A stretch of DNA of 64,000 nucleotides from assembly GCA_017447745.1 (NCBI GenBank), contig JAFSMW010000041.1:1-64000 (forward strand). Direction: 5' to 3'. The DNA is from Thermoguttaceae bacterium (lineage in GTDB: Bacteria; Planctomycetota; Planctomycetia; Pirellulales; Thermoguttaceae). The notes below the pieces were generated by a model, which did no database searches, was not told where the DNA came from, and was given only the letters and a program-made list of their open reading frames with translations. Positions 18,131 through 26,307 of the stretch are shown piece after piece. The position numbers were made by a program, and so were the translations under genes. Numbering within the stretch: the stretch's first letter is position 1; every line of letters begins with the position of its first letter.

Positions 18131-19483
18131 CTACTCCTTCGCATGCGATCTCGCCTGATTCATGTACTGAGCAATCTGGAGGCACATTTCGATGGATTGT
18201 TCGTAGTTCAGGCGCGGGTCGACGTCGGACTGGTAATCGTTTCCGAGTTCATCTTCCGTCGGACCGCAGCTTCCGCCGATGCATTCTGTAACGTTTTCGC
18301 CGGTGAGTTCAAAGTGAACGCCGCCCAGGTGGGCGCCTTCGCAATGGTGAATGACAAACGCCAGGCGGAGTTCGCCCAGAATGTCTTCAAAGTAACGCGT
18401 TTTGACGCCGGCGTTAGTCGTAATCGTGTTGCCGTGCATCGGGTCGCACGTCCAGACGACCGACAGGTTCGCCGCCTTAACCGCCTCGATTAACTGCGGG
18501 AGCTTGTCCTGAATCTTGTTGGCGCCAAATCGATGAATCAGCACGACTTTACCCGGCTCGTTTTCCGGATTGAGAATCTTGATCAAATCGACAAGCTCGT
18601 TCGGTTCCATCGTCGGACCGACTTTCATGCCGACCGGGTTGGCGATGCCGCGGAAGAATTCAACGTGTCCGCCGTCGATGTTGCGCGTTCTGTCTCCGAT
18701 CCAGGGCATGTGCGCTGTCAGGTCGTAGAACTGCGGACGGCGCGGAACCAGACGCGTCTGCGCCTGCTCGTAGTCCAGATGAAGCCCTTCGTGCGAGCAG
18801 TAAAACATCGTTCGTTTCAAATCGCTGATGCGCCCGACGGTAATTTCCATAAAGCGAATCGCGTCGGAAATGGTATTGATGAACTTCTTGTAATCTTCGT
18901 TTTGCTGGGTCAGGTCGAGGAAATCGAGATCCCACAGTTCCGGATGGTACATGTCGGCAAACCCGCCGTCAACCAGACCGCGAATGAAGTTCATCGTCAT
19001 GGCGGAATGCCAGTAGCCGTCCAGCAGCAGTTTCGGATCGCAGCGTCGGGCTTCCGGCGAAAATTCCGGGTGGTTAATCATGTTTCCGCGATAGGCGGGC
19101 AGGGTAACGCCGTCGCGCGTTTCCCATTCCTTGGAACGTGGTTTGGCGTACTGACCGCAAAAACGCCCGACGCGGATAATCTTCTTCTGGCATCCGTAGG
19201 TGAGAATCAGACTCATTTTGAGCAGAATCTTCAGCTTGCTGGCGATTTGCGCGCTCGTACAGCCGGCGAACGTCTCGGAGCAGTCGCCGCCCTGCAGAAG
19301 AAAAGCTTTCCCTTCCGCCGCCATAGCAAGCTCTTTTTTAAGCGTTTCGACTTCCCACGACGTTACCAGCGGCGGCAAGCTTTTCAGCTTAACCAACACT
19401 TCGTCCAGTTCAGCCTGATCCTCGTAGGGGAATCCCTGTTTAATCTTTTTTGTTTTCCACGAATCCGGAGTCCAGTTTTTCAT
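18131..19483 (-). CDS. class II (plant-type) DAHP synthase
   Basis: A 450-residue 3-deoxy-D-arabino-heptulosonate-7-phosphate synthase, the first shikimate-pathway step (PEP plus erythrose 4-phosphate). Family sequences visible are FLLQGGDCSETF, IIRVGRFCGQYAKPRS, PAYRGNMIN, TVGRISDLKRTMFYCSHEGLHLDYEQ, a metal-binding Cys/His set (including the late VIHHCEGAHLGGVHFE) and GPTEDEL near the end. It matches the class II type found in plants, mycobacteria and planctomycetes rather than E. coli AroFGH. Feedback regulation cannot be read. A heptad array touches its stop codon. Confidence 0.93.
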   Translation of the reverse strand: MKNWTPDSWKTKKIKQGFPYEDQAELDEVLVKLKSLPPLVTSWEVETLKKELAMAAEGKAFLLQGGDCSETFAGCTSAQIASKLKILLKMSLILTYGCQKKIIRVGRFCGQYAKPRSKEWETRDGVTLPAYRGNMINHPEFSPEARRCDPKLLLDGYWHSAMTMNFIRGLVDGGFADMYHPELWDLDFLDLTQQNEDYKKFINTISDAIRFMEITVGRISDLKRTMFYCSHEGLHLDYEQAQTRLVPRRPQFYDLTAHMPWIGDRTRNIDGGHVEFFRGIANPVGMKVGPTMEPNELVDLIKILNPENEPGKVVLIHRFGANKIQDKLPQLIEAVKAANLSVVWTCDPMHGNTITTNAGVKTRYFEDILGELRLAFVIHHCEGAHLGGVHFELTGENVTECIGGSCGPTEDELGNDYQSDVDPRLNYEQSIEMCLQIAQYMNQARSHAKE

Positions 19484-19666
19484 AATATTGTATTTCCTAA
19501 TTGGGGAGGGGGCGGGGGTCGAGACGGCAAAGCGCCGTCCCCATATTAATATATATCATACATTATTTACGGGGAATTACAAGGAGAGGCGAAAAGAATG
19601 CGGAATTCGGAATTACGCAAAGCGATGCTCAAAGGTTGATTTTTCCCAGAAAACCCGCCCGAACAT

Positions 19667-19691
19667 CCGGCTCGCGGCAGTCCCCTGCCGC
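19667..19691. repeat. dispersed hairpin CCGGCTCGCGGCAG-tccc-CTGCCGC
   Basis: GCGGCAG/CTGCCGC arms follow a fixed CCGGCTC prefix. Copies are at 35283-35307 and 62652-62676 (arm end changed). The first two are followed 50-60 bp later by a second hairpin preceded by CTGGATCGCGG. Confidence 0.75.
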
Positions 19692-19823
19692 TTGTATGCC
19701 CTGCACACGAACTGAGACGCAACCGAAAACGTTTCTGGATCGCGGACGTAAGTCCGCAAAATGAAAATTATACTGAAACGACTTGAGAATTTCTTACGCG
19801 ATAGGATATTTCACACTTCAAAC

Positions 19824-19869
19824 AAAGCGTAACTACGTTCGCTTCGCTCTCTCCGTTACCGCCTTTCAT
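19824..19869 (-). repeat. half copy of the GAAAGGCGGTAA inverted-repeat element
   Basis: AAAGCGTAACTACGTTCGC...GTTACCGCCTTTCAT matches the right ends at 35572 and 39358. No left terminal repeat is visible nearby, so this is a single end or truncated copy. Confidence 0.65.
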
Positions 19870-19955
19870 TTTTAAACAAAATCCGCGGAAATCCGTCTAA
19901 TCCGTAAAATCCGTGTGCTAGCTGACCTGCTCATAACCAAAGCGCCGCCCGCCCC

Positions 19956-19984
19956 TTGCAATTCTAAAGCCGATACAGTATAAT
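19956..19984 (+). promoter_or_regulatory. putative promoter for a leaderless polyferredoxin mRNA
   Basis: TTGCAA (19956-19961) and TATAAT (19979-19984) are 17 bp apart. The -10 ends 7 nt before ATG 19992 and there is no Shine-Dalgarno, the same geometry as at rnhA. Confidence 0.55.
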
Positions 19985-19991
19985 CGTCAGT

Positions 19992-21503
19992 ATGAATAAA
20001 AAACAAATATTGAAATTCGTTTTGAGAGTTGTCGGCGTTGCGGCGACGTGCGCTGCGATACTGGGCTGGGCTGGCTCGACGGTTGTCGTCAGTCCGCTGG
20101 CGGGAATTACGCTCTGGATAGCCGCCGGGACGTTATGTCTGACCCCGTTCGTTCTACTTTTGGCGAGCGCTTTCGTTCCTCGATTTTTCTGCCGGTTTCT
20201 CTGCCCGATGGGCGCGGCGTTTGACGTCGTCGGCTGGCTTGCAAAAAAGCTGGGCGTTTCCCGGATTTCCGCCCGATGGGTTCCCAACCTGCGATTCGTC
20301 TTTCTTATTGCGACGATAGCAGCGGCGTTTTTCGGCGTCGCCGGCGCGCTCATTCTCGACCCGACGGTTTTGGTTAAGGGGTTCGTTTTGCTCTCGCCGT
20401 ATTCGTGGGGTTTGATTCTCGTCCCGATACTGCTGGTTTTGACGCTGATGATTCCGAAATTCTGGTGCGTTCGCGGCTGTCCGCTCGGCGCGCTGCAGGA
20501 CGCCGCGTTCTTTCCGTTTCGATGGATTAAAAAGCTGTTGGGAAAAGAACAGAAAGAAGAGCAGCCGGACTTGCGCGGCATCGCTCAGCGTCGATACGCC
20601 TGGGCGGCGACGATTCTCGGTTTGACGGCGGCGGGCGCGTACGGCGCGTACAGCAAACAGGAAGAGTCGAAAAAGAGTTCCCAGCGCAATCCCCTGATCC
20701 TTCCGCCCGGCGCGGGAACGGAACTGCAAATGGCGTCGCAGTGCGCCCGATGCGGAGCGTGTTTCAAGTCCTGTCCGACCAAGCTAATTCAGCCGATCCC
20801 CTTTGAACAGTCCCCGATTCTCTGGGGCGCGCCCAACGTCGATTTCCAAACGGAATCCGACCATCCCGCGTACTGCGAGTATACGTGTAACAAATGCTCG
20901 GAAGTCTGCCCGACTGGCGCGATTGCCAAGCTGACGCTGGAAGAGAAGCAGAAGGTCGTTTTGCGTTTGAAGGAGGGAAACTATTCAAATAACCAGTTGG
21001 AACCGTTGTTATTGCCGCCTGGCGCGGGTACGGAAGAACAGATGTCGGAACAGTGCGTCCGCTGCGGAAGATGTATAAACGCATGTCCGACAAGCCTGAT
21101 TCAGCCGATTTCTTTGGAACAGTCCCCGGCGCTCTGGGGAGCGCCCAAAGTCGAATTTCAAACTCGCAGCGGGCAGTTGACTTTTTGCGAATATACGTGT
21201 AACAAATGCTCGGAAGTCTGCCCGACAGGCGCAATTGCCAAGCTGACACTGGAAGAAAAACAGAATGTCGTCCTGCGTCCTGTTACGCTGAACTATTCGG
21301 AATGTCGGCTCAATTTCGAGAAAGAATGTTCAATTTGCGTAAATGAATGTCCTGTTTCAGCAATAGAAAAACAGTGGTCAGAGGAACAATACCTGACGAT
21401 TTTAACCGTCAATTTGGACGTATGTGTCGGCTGCGGCAAATGCGCCGCCAACTGCCCGGAAAAAGCGCTGAGTTGTGATTTGACAATAGACAGTAGGCAG
21501 TAG
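19992..21503 (+). CDS. membrane polyferredoxin (NapH/NapG-like fusion) with internal duplication
   Basis: A 503-residue protein. Residues 1 to about 225 resemble NapH/YccM: several TM helices with CRFLCPMGAAFD and CVRGCPLGALQD loops that bind FeS ligands. Residues from about 230 carry NapG/MauM-like 4Fe-4S motifs: CARCGACFKSCP, CNKCSEVCP, CVRCGRCINACP, CNKCSEVCP, CSICVNECP and CVGCGKCAANCP. A ~94-residue block beginning LPPGAGTE occurs twice, offset 312 bp (from 20688 and 21000). It is likely an electron-transfer protein from the quinol pool; the partner is unknown. The last codons (DSRQ) and the TAG stop come from a heptad array, so the original C-terminus may have been replaced. Confidence 0.82.
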   Translation: MNKKQILKFVLRVVGVAATCAAILGWAGSTVVVSPLAGITLWIAAGTLCLTPFVLLLASAFVPRFFCRFLCPMGAAFDVVGWLAKKLGVSRISARWVPNLRFVFLIATIAAAFFGVAGALILDPTVLVKGFVLLSPYSWGLILVPILLVLTLMIPKFWCVRGCPLGALQDAAFFPFRWIKKLLGKEQKEEQPDLRGIAQRRYAWAATILGLTAAGAYGAYSKQEESKKSSQRNPLILPPGAGTELQMASQCARCGACFKSCPTKLIQPIPFEQSPILWGAPNVDFQTESDHPAYCEYTCNKCSEVCPTGAIAKLTLEEKQKVVLRLKEGNYSNNQLEPLLLPPGAGTEEQMSEQCVRCGRCINACPTSLIQPISLEQSPALWGAPKVEFQTRSGQLTFCEYTCNKCSEVCPTGAIAKLTLEEKQNVVLRPVTLNYSECRLNFEKECSICVNECPVSAIEKQWSEEQYLTILTVNLDVCVGCGKCAANCPEKALSCDLTIDSRQ

Positions 21504-21508
21504 GCAGC
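21485..21508 (+). repeat. heptad array overlapping the end of the polyferredoxin gene
   Basis: AATAGACAGTAGGCAGTAGG supplies codons Ser-Arg-Gln and the stop at 21501-21503. On this strand three perfect GGCAGTA units always give a TAG in every frame, so an insertion in this direction ends an open frame. Confidence 0.75.
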
Positions 21509-21521
21509 GCGCCCCCTTGCG

Positions 21522-22316
21522 TCAATTGCGAACTGGCACAAATTGCGCCGATTCGCTCAAATCGTACAGTTGAGAAACGAACTCGTCTGTAAGCAGATTT
21601 GAGGGAGCGCCGTCTGCAACGATGATTCCGTCTTTAATGGCAACGGCGCGAGAACAAAATTTTTTGACGGCTTCGAGGTCGTGAAAAACGCCAATGATCG
21701 TTTTCGGTTCCGTTGGACATTCCACCTGCTCCTGACAGATAAGCTGTAACATTCGCCAGGTTTGTCCTAAATCCAAAGACGATGTCGGTTCGTCGAGCAG
21801 CAGAATCGGGGCGGACTGCGCCAGACAGCTTGCCAGCCAAACCCGCTGACGCTGCCCGACGGACAGGGAGTCAAGCTCCCGGTTTGACAATTCAAGCAGT
21901 CCTGTTCTTTGTAAAACGGAATCGACAACAGCGTGGTCTTCAAGGGTTTCCCGTCCGAACAGACCGTAGTGGGGAAACCGCCCCATCAGAACCGCCTGAC
22001 GAACGGTCAAGTTGAACTCAACGCGAATTTCCTGGGGCAGATACGCGATCTTTTGAGCGCGTTGTAACAGAGTGTATTTGTCGATCGGGCGACCGTCCAA
22101 CAACATTTGTCCTGAAGTTAGACGGAGCAGACCGCTGACGACTTTTAAAAAGGTTGACTTCCCGCCCCCGTTTGGCCCGATTAAGGCGACGAATTCTCCC
22201 GGCTCAACAGTTAAAGAAATGTTGTGCAGTACATCTTTTGAACCGTATCCGGCAGAAACGTCGATGGCTTGTATGATTTTGAGCGGTAAGTGGTTAGGAC
22301 GCCTCCTAACAAGCAA
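21522..22316 (-). CDS. orphan ABC transporter ATPase, FecE/BtuD-like
   Basis: A 264-residue ABC ATPase of the metal-chelate/B12 import type. It has Walker A GPNGGGKST, Q-loop LPQEI, signature LSVGQRQRVWLASCLA, Walker B ILLLDEPTSSLD and switch His FHDLEA. The likely role is energising import of an iron chelate, zinc, manganese or cobalamin. No permease or binding-protein gene is nearby. The start is unresolved: the first in-frame start is TTG 22316, nine bases after the pyrE stop and without a ribosome site. AGGAGG lies inside the frame, and no ATG/GTG occurs before the conserved sequence IIQAIDVSAGYG. Confidence 0.8.
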   Translation of the reverse strand: MLVRRRPNHLPLKIIQAIDVSAGYGSKDVLHNISLTVEPGEFVALIGPNGGGKSTFLKVVSGLLRLTSGQMLLDGRPIDKYTLLQRAQKIAYLPQEIRVEFNLTVRQAVLMGRFPHYGLFGRETLEDHAVVDSVLQRTGLLELSNRELDSLSVGQRQRVWLASCLAQSAPILLLDEPTSSLDLGQTWRMLQLICQEQVECPTEPKTIIGVFHDLEAVKKFCSRAVAIKDGIIVADGAPSNLLTDEFVSQLYDLSESAQFVPVRN

Positions 22317-22325
22317 TTCGGAGAA

Positions 22326-22898
22326 TTACTCTTTGGGGGGGGTCAGACCGAAATCGAGGATGGTAAACAGACTGTAGAGCGGGTATCCGGCAGCTTCAAA
22401 GTTTTCGCGTCCGCCTTCCATACGGTCGAGAATGGCAATAACCGCCTTGACTTTGAGTCCGAACTCGTTGCAACGTTCAATCGCCTTGAGGGACGAACCG
22501 CCAGTCGTAACGACGTCTTCGACAATGACGACTTCGTCGCCGGGCTTGACGGGGCCTTCGAGGAATTTTTGTGTGCCGTGGTCTTTGGCTTCTTTCCGAA
22601 CCATAAACCCTTTAAGAGGTTTTTTCTCTCTGGCAGCGGCGCACAGCACTGACGCGGTAATCGGATCGGCTCCGATTGACATGCCGCCAACCGCCTGAAT
22701 CGGGAACGGCAGAGAGTTGACAATTTCCAGCATGCCTTCTCCGACCAGTCGCAGCCCCTCGGAATCGAGAGTTACCTGTTTGCTGTCGCAATAGTACGTG
22801 GCTTTCTTGCCGCTGGCGAGAATGAAATCGCCGAACTGTAACGCATTGTTTTTAATTAACTGCTTTAACGCAATCGGATCGTAGTTTATGGACGCCAT
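22326..22898 (-). CDS. pyrE: orotate phosphoribosyltransferase
   Basis: A 190-residue enzyme of pyrimidine synthesis (orotate plus PRPP to OMP). It has FGDFILASGKKATYYCDSKQVTLDSEG at the N-terminus, the catalytic flexible loop VRKEAKDHGTQKFLEG and the PRPP-binding VVIVEDVVTTGGSSLKAIE. ATG 22898 is chosen since the family starts here; the upstream in-frame TTG 22916 adds six residues. No clear ribosome site is seen. It overlaps nothing, and the ABC ATPase follows 9 bp later, suggesting coupling. Confidence 0.95.
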   Translation of the reverse strand: MASINYDPIALKQLIKNNALQFGDFILASGKKATYYCDSKQVTLDSEGLRLVGEGMLEIVNSLPFPIQAVGGMSIGADPITASVLCAAAREKKPLKGFMVRKEAKDHGTQKFLEGPVKPGDEVVIVEDVVTTGGSSLKAIERCNEFGLKVKAVIAILDRMEGGRENFEAAGYPLYSLFTILDFGLTPPKE

Positions 22899-23012
22899 GT
22901 TATATGTCTTGTACAAAGCTTTGATGAAAAAACGTAAACAGAACTATTCTGTTTTTCCTTCGCTGCCATTAATCATATCGCATTGGACAGTTTTGTCAAC
23001 GGGGCTTACAGA

Positions 23013-23040
23013 CAATTAGCAATTGACAATTATCAATTAT
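23013..23040 (+). repeat. heptad array, CAATTAN type
   Basis: Four units: CAATTAG, CAATTGA, CAATTAT, CAATTAT. Different sequence from the GGCAGTA arrays but the same 7-nt period. Confidence 0.7.
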
Positions 23041-23121
23041 TGACGCAAATTATCCAAGGGAATAAAGTTATTTCTCTTTCTTACCCGTTGACGTTTTCTT
23101 AAATTACCCGTTTCAATCAAA

Positions 23122-23187
23122 ATTCCCGTTCGGTAATATCCTCTTGACAAACTCAAGATTTTTGTTAAAATATTACCGTTCGGGAAT
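23122..23187 (+). promoter_or_regulatory. hipBA promoter with two operators
   Basis: TTGACA (23144-23149), 16-bp spacer, TAAAAT (23166-23171). The promoter is bracketed by ATTCCCGTTCGGTAATAT (23122-23139) and ATATTACCGTTCGGGAAT (23170-23187), each with a CCG-tt-CGG dyad. Two related half sites (TTACCCGTT) lie upstream at 23081 and 23104. The right operator overlaps the -10 and the start of transcription, as expected for HipB autorepression. A second copy of the whole 66 bp is at 32741-32806. Confidence 0.8.
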
Positions 23188-23195
23188 TTTTATTT

Positions 23196-23462
23196 ATGAG
23201 AATAGTCCCTGATGTTTTTCATTCAGCCATGACGAAAAAAGCGTTACTTACAGTAGAGGAAATCGGACAGCTGGTTTGCCAGACTCGAAAAGAGCAGGGT
23301 GTAACCCAGCGGGAATTGGCGATGCTGTCGCAGACCGGAACGCGATTTATTAGCGACCTGGAAAACGGCAAGGCAACCTGCCAGATCGGAAAACTGTTGT
23401 CCGTCGTTCAGGCGTTAGGCATGGACGTTCATATTTACAGCCCATGGGAGCGAGGTGAATGA
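23196..23462 (+). CDS. hipB: HipB-type XRE antitoxin/repressor
   Basis: An 88-residue helix-turn-helix protein. TVEEIGQLVCQTRKEQGVTQRELAMLSQTGTRFISDLENGKAT is a standard XRE/Cro-C1 HTH, followed by the HipB-like dimer strand GMDVHIYS. It should bind the flanking operators and neutralise HipA. The start could also be ATG 23229 (MTKKALL); neither start has a ribosome site. Its stop overlaps the hipA start by the ATGATG sequence, a typical toxin-antitoxin arrangement. Confidence 0.9.
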   Translation: MRIVPDVFHSAMTKKALLTVEEIGQLVCQTRKEQGVTQRELAMLSQTGTRFISDLENGKATCQIGKLLSVVQALGMDVHIYSPWERGE

Positions 23463-24700
23463 TGGAAACGTTGAACGTCTATTTGAACGGAATTCCAGCA
23501 GGAGTTCTCACTCAAGCCGATTCGGGACTGACTTTTTCCTATTTGCCGGAATACTTGCGAACCCGGAATGCCAGGGCGCTTTCAAACGTCTTTCCGTTGT
23601 CAGACGCCGTTTATTCCGGTTCAAAAACCGAGGCGTTTTTCTCAAATCTGCTGCCGGACGAACGCATTCGTCAGACGTTGGCTCAGATTCTGAAACTTTC
23701 TCCGGAAAATACGTTCGGAATGCTTCGCGAGTTGGGCGAAGACTGCGCCGGGGCGATTGCTCTTTATCGACCCGGTCGAGATTTTGAAACCCGATCCAAG
23801 CCGGAGTATCTGCCGTTGTCAGAAAAACAGACCAGTCGAATTTTGCGGCGCTTGGACGTCCAGCCGCTCAACGTAAGCGAGGAGGATACGGATTTTCGCC
23901 TTTCCGGCGCCGGGGCGCAAAACAAACTTATCGCTTGCGTTTTTGACGGTCGCGTTTCTCTCCCGCTGCATGGGACGCCGTCGACGCATATTATTAAACC
24001 TGGAATTCCAGCGTATCCCTACAGCGTTTTCAACGAATTTTTTTGTATGAAACTGGCAAAGAAATGCGGTTTGCCGGCGGCAGAGTGCGAAATTCTTCGC
24101 TTTGATTCCGTTCCGTATTATGTAACAACCCGGTATGACCGAGAGATTCGCGACGGGGTTTGGACGAGAATTCATCAAGAGGATTTTTGTCAGGCGATAG
24201 GAACAGCGCCGGAAAAGAAATACGAAAACGAGGGCGGACCCGGTCTGGTTGAATGCGCCAACAAGATTCTCGAAATGCGTCTTCGTTCGTCGGATTTTAT
24301 TGCCTTTATTCGTTTGGCGGTATTCAATTTTATAATTGGAAACGGCGACGCCCACGCTAAAAACTATTCGATTTTGTATCGAGACAACGGCGCGCAGCTG
24401 GCTCCAGCGTACGATTTGATTTCAACAGCCGTTTATCCGTCGCTGTCTAAAAAAATGGCGATGAAAATTGGCGAGGATTATTCCTTTGCCAGAATTACTT
24501 GCGGAAAGTTTACCCGGTTTGGAGAACGACTGGGAAAAGGACGTCAGACGCTTGTTTTGAATTGTCTGGACGAGGCTCTTGATACAGTAGAATCGCGCGC
24601 TCAACAGTTGGCAGAGGAACTCAATCAGACGGAACCGTCGCCAATCTATCAGGCGATTCTGGACGGCATCCGACGACGAACGAACAAGTTGCGTCGTTGA
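23459..24700 (+). CDS. hipA: HipA-type serine/threonine kinase toxin
   Basis: A 413-residue HipA. The N-terminal subdomain (couple_hipA) runs to about 105. The kinase core has RLSGAGAQNK (Ser149, matching the E. coli autophosphorylation Ser150 loop), THIIKPG, the catalytic GNGDAHAKNYS (Asp297) and the metal-binding AYDLIST (Asp319). E. coli HipA phosphorylates glutamyl-tRNA synthetase and causes growth arrest; the target here is not known. All key residues are present, so it should be active. It is translationally coupled to hipB and converges on the protease operon. Confidence 0.92.
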   Translation: MMETLNVYLNGIPAGVLTQADSGLTFSYLPEYLRTRNARALSNVFPLSDAVYSGSKTEAFFSNLLPDERIRQTLAQILKLSPENTFGMLRELGEDCAGAIALYRPGRDFETRSKPEYLPLSEKQTSRILRRLDVQPLNVSEEDTDFRLSGAGAQNKLIACVFDGRVSLPLHGTPSTHIIKPGIPAYPYSVFNEFFCMKLAKKCGLPAAECEILRFDSVPYYVTTRYDREIRDGVWTRIHQEDFCQAIGTAPEKKYENEGGPGLVECANKILEMRLRSSDFIAFIRLAVFNFIIGNGDAHAKNYSILYRDNGAQLAPAYDLISTAVYPSLSKKMAMKIGEDYSFARITCGKFTRFGERLGKGRQTLVLNCLDEALDTVESRAQQLAEELNQTEPSPIYQAILDGIRRRTNKLRR

Positions 24701-24749
24701 TTTGGGATTTTCTTCTTATTCTAAAAATCTATTATAGATATTCTCCGTG

Positions 24750-24778
24750 TCGAGGGACGATATTGAATCGTCCCTCGA
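24750..24778. terminator. perfect hairpin between convergent hipA and protease genes
   Basis: TCGAGGGACGAT (24750-24761), loop ATTGA, ATCGTCCCTCGA (24767-24778). A 12-bp perfect stem without a strong T tract on either side; it may act as a bidirectional terminator. Confidence 0.55.
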
Positions 24779-24850
24779 AAGAGAATAATATTTCAATCAA
24801 GCTGAACTGCTGAGTAATAGCCACGATAATCGTCATTTGTAGCGTTTGCT

Positions 24851-26167
24851 CTATTTTGATATTTTTGACGCTCTTGGAACTTTTTTAAGCAAAAGTTTTG
24901 TTTGCTCTTCTTTTTCATGAAAAGTCCATTGAGATTCGTCAAAAATAAAGTCTGCTGGCATGGCAAAAAAAAGACTATTGTAATTACGCTTAGTTGCCGA
25001 GAACAAAATTAAATTAATCAAAGCCTTAGGATCGCCTTTTATTATACCTTCACGCAGTTCTTCTGGAATAACATCACTCATAATTCCTGATGTATTGATT
25101 CCAACAACTTCTCCATTACTATTGAGCAAAGGTCCTCCACTATTGCCTGGATTAATTGGAGCTGTATGTTGAACCACCCAATGAGAAACATTATTACGTT
25201 TTGCGGAACAAACGCCTGCTGTAATTGTAAAGGGAAAATCTAGAGGGTGTCCAATAGCGTAGACGCTGTCTCCTTGTTCTACATTAGCCAAAGGAGCAAT
25301 TTTCCACTGTGTTGATAATTTCTTATCTGGGTCGCCAACATAAACAAGCGCCAAATCTACATTTTCATTTTTAGGTGTGGCAACAACAGTTGCTTCTTTG
25401 CTGGCGCCTTCGCGAATTTGTCCATCTTTTGCGTCCATGATGCCAACAGAAACTTTATCACAAATACTTGGAACGTCTGCGCCTTTAGAATCTTTAACAT
25501 TTTCCGAAATTACATGACGATTCGTTAGTATTAAAACAGAGTTGTCATCACGAGAAATTACAACGCCTGAACCATGACCTCCAGGGGTTTCAATCACAAC
25601 AACGCTTTTAGGCGCGTCTTTTGCTAACATTTTTATAACCGATTCACTGGAAGTTGCTCTTCTGTAAGGATCGCTACTCAGTCGAAATAATTGAATAGAC
25701 TGAAAAAAAACTATGCCAAACAACAATGCAATAAGAATATATACAATATTCCTGCTATGGTTAGAAGTATCTTGGTCCGATTGCGAATAATTTTGTTGTG
25801 GAATAGGTGGAACGTCTTGATAAACGTTATTGCTTTGCGTTGGCTTTCTTCGGAATAGTCCCATAACAGCGTTCCAAAAGGAATTGCCTTGAGTCAGTTG
25901 TGAATCATAAGATTCTTGCGTCTGTGAACCATTATCATATTGGGGTTGTGAAAACGCTTGCTGTTGTTGACTAACAGATTGTTGAATCTGTTGTCCCTGT
26001 CCTGCAATATTTGCGGTTAGTTCGGGAAATTGATACAGAGGCTTCCAAGAATGCTTATCCGTCGAAACTTCAGTTCCGGTAGTAACTCTCCCCGTTGCCA
26101 ACATCTGAGAGATTTTCTGTTCGTTAAATGGACCGAAAGGTTTGTTGTAAAGTTTTACGTAATACAT
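24851..26167 (-). CDS. GYF_2-TM-trypsin-like serine protease (second paralogue)
   Basis: A 438-residue protein, last gene of the five-gene operon. Residues 1-50 (YYVKLYNKPFGPFNEQKISQ) match the GYF_2 peptide-binding domain. A Gln/Ser-rich linker follows, then a TM helix about 141-161. The C-terminal S1C trypsin-like domain has His218 (LTNRHVIS), Asp271 (VDLALVYV) and Ser343 (GNSGGPLL), so the triad is intact. There is no PDZ domain, unlike DegP/HtrA. It is highly similar to the preceding gene but lacks its coiled coil. The likely job is signal-triggered proteolysis at the membrane. It lies 140 bp after its paralogue. Confidence 0.82.
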   Translation of the reverse strand: MYYVKLYNKPFGPFNEQKISQMLATGRVTTGTEVSTDKHSWKPLYQFPELTANIAGQGQQIQQSVSQQQQAFSQPQYDNGSQTQESYDSQLTQGNSFWNAVMGLFRRKPTQSNNVYQDVPPIPQQNYSQSDQDTSNHSRNIVYILIALLFGIVFFQSIQLFRLSSDPYRRATSSESVIKMLAKDAPKSVVVIETPGGHGSGVVISRDDNSVLILTNRHVISENVKDSKGADVPSICDKVSVGIMDAKDGQIREGASKEATVVATPKNENVDLALVYVGDPDKKLSTQWKIAPLANVEQGDSVYAIGHPLDFPFTITAGVCSAKRNNVSHWVVQHTAPINPGNSGGPLLNSNGEVVGINTSGIMSDVIPEELREGIIKGDPKALINLILFSATKRNYNSLFFAMPADFIFDESQWTFHEKEEQTKLLLKKVPRASKISK

Positions 26168-26307
26168 TATTTTGCTTTATTTGGATAATGTTAATAAAAG
26201 GAAACATCATTTATTTCCACGACCACTAGTATCGGATTGCTAACGCGATTCTAGAAGCCGCTGACACACTAACGTAATTTGTTTACTTCAATTAAGTGAT
26301 ATATTGT

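Larger units (their letters stand above)
19484..19955. other. repeat-filled intergenic region
   Basis: About 470 bp with no gene. In order: a CAAAGCGCC palindrome region, an inverted GGAATTC heptad pair (about 19600-19618), the CCGGCTCGCGGCAG hairpin (19667-19691), GCGGACGTAAGTCCGC (about 19741-19757), and a half inverted-repeat element ending TTACCGCCTTTCAT (19824-19869). Confidence 0.6.

Noticed and set aside
19992-21503. hydrogenase or formate dehydrogenase subunit
   Set aside because: No Ni/Mo-enzyme gene is nearby, and the membrane part with CxxxCP loops fits NapH/YccM-like proteins better.
23013-23112. tRNA or riboswitch upstream of hipB
   Set aside because: No cloverleaf or conserved riboswitch core; the repeats are a CAATTAN heptad array and operator half sites.
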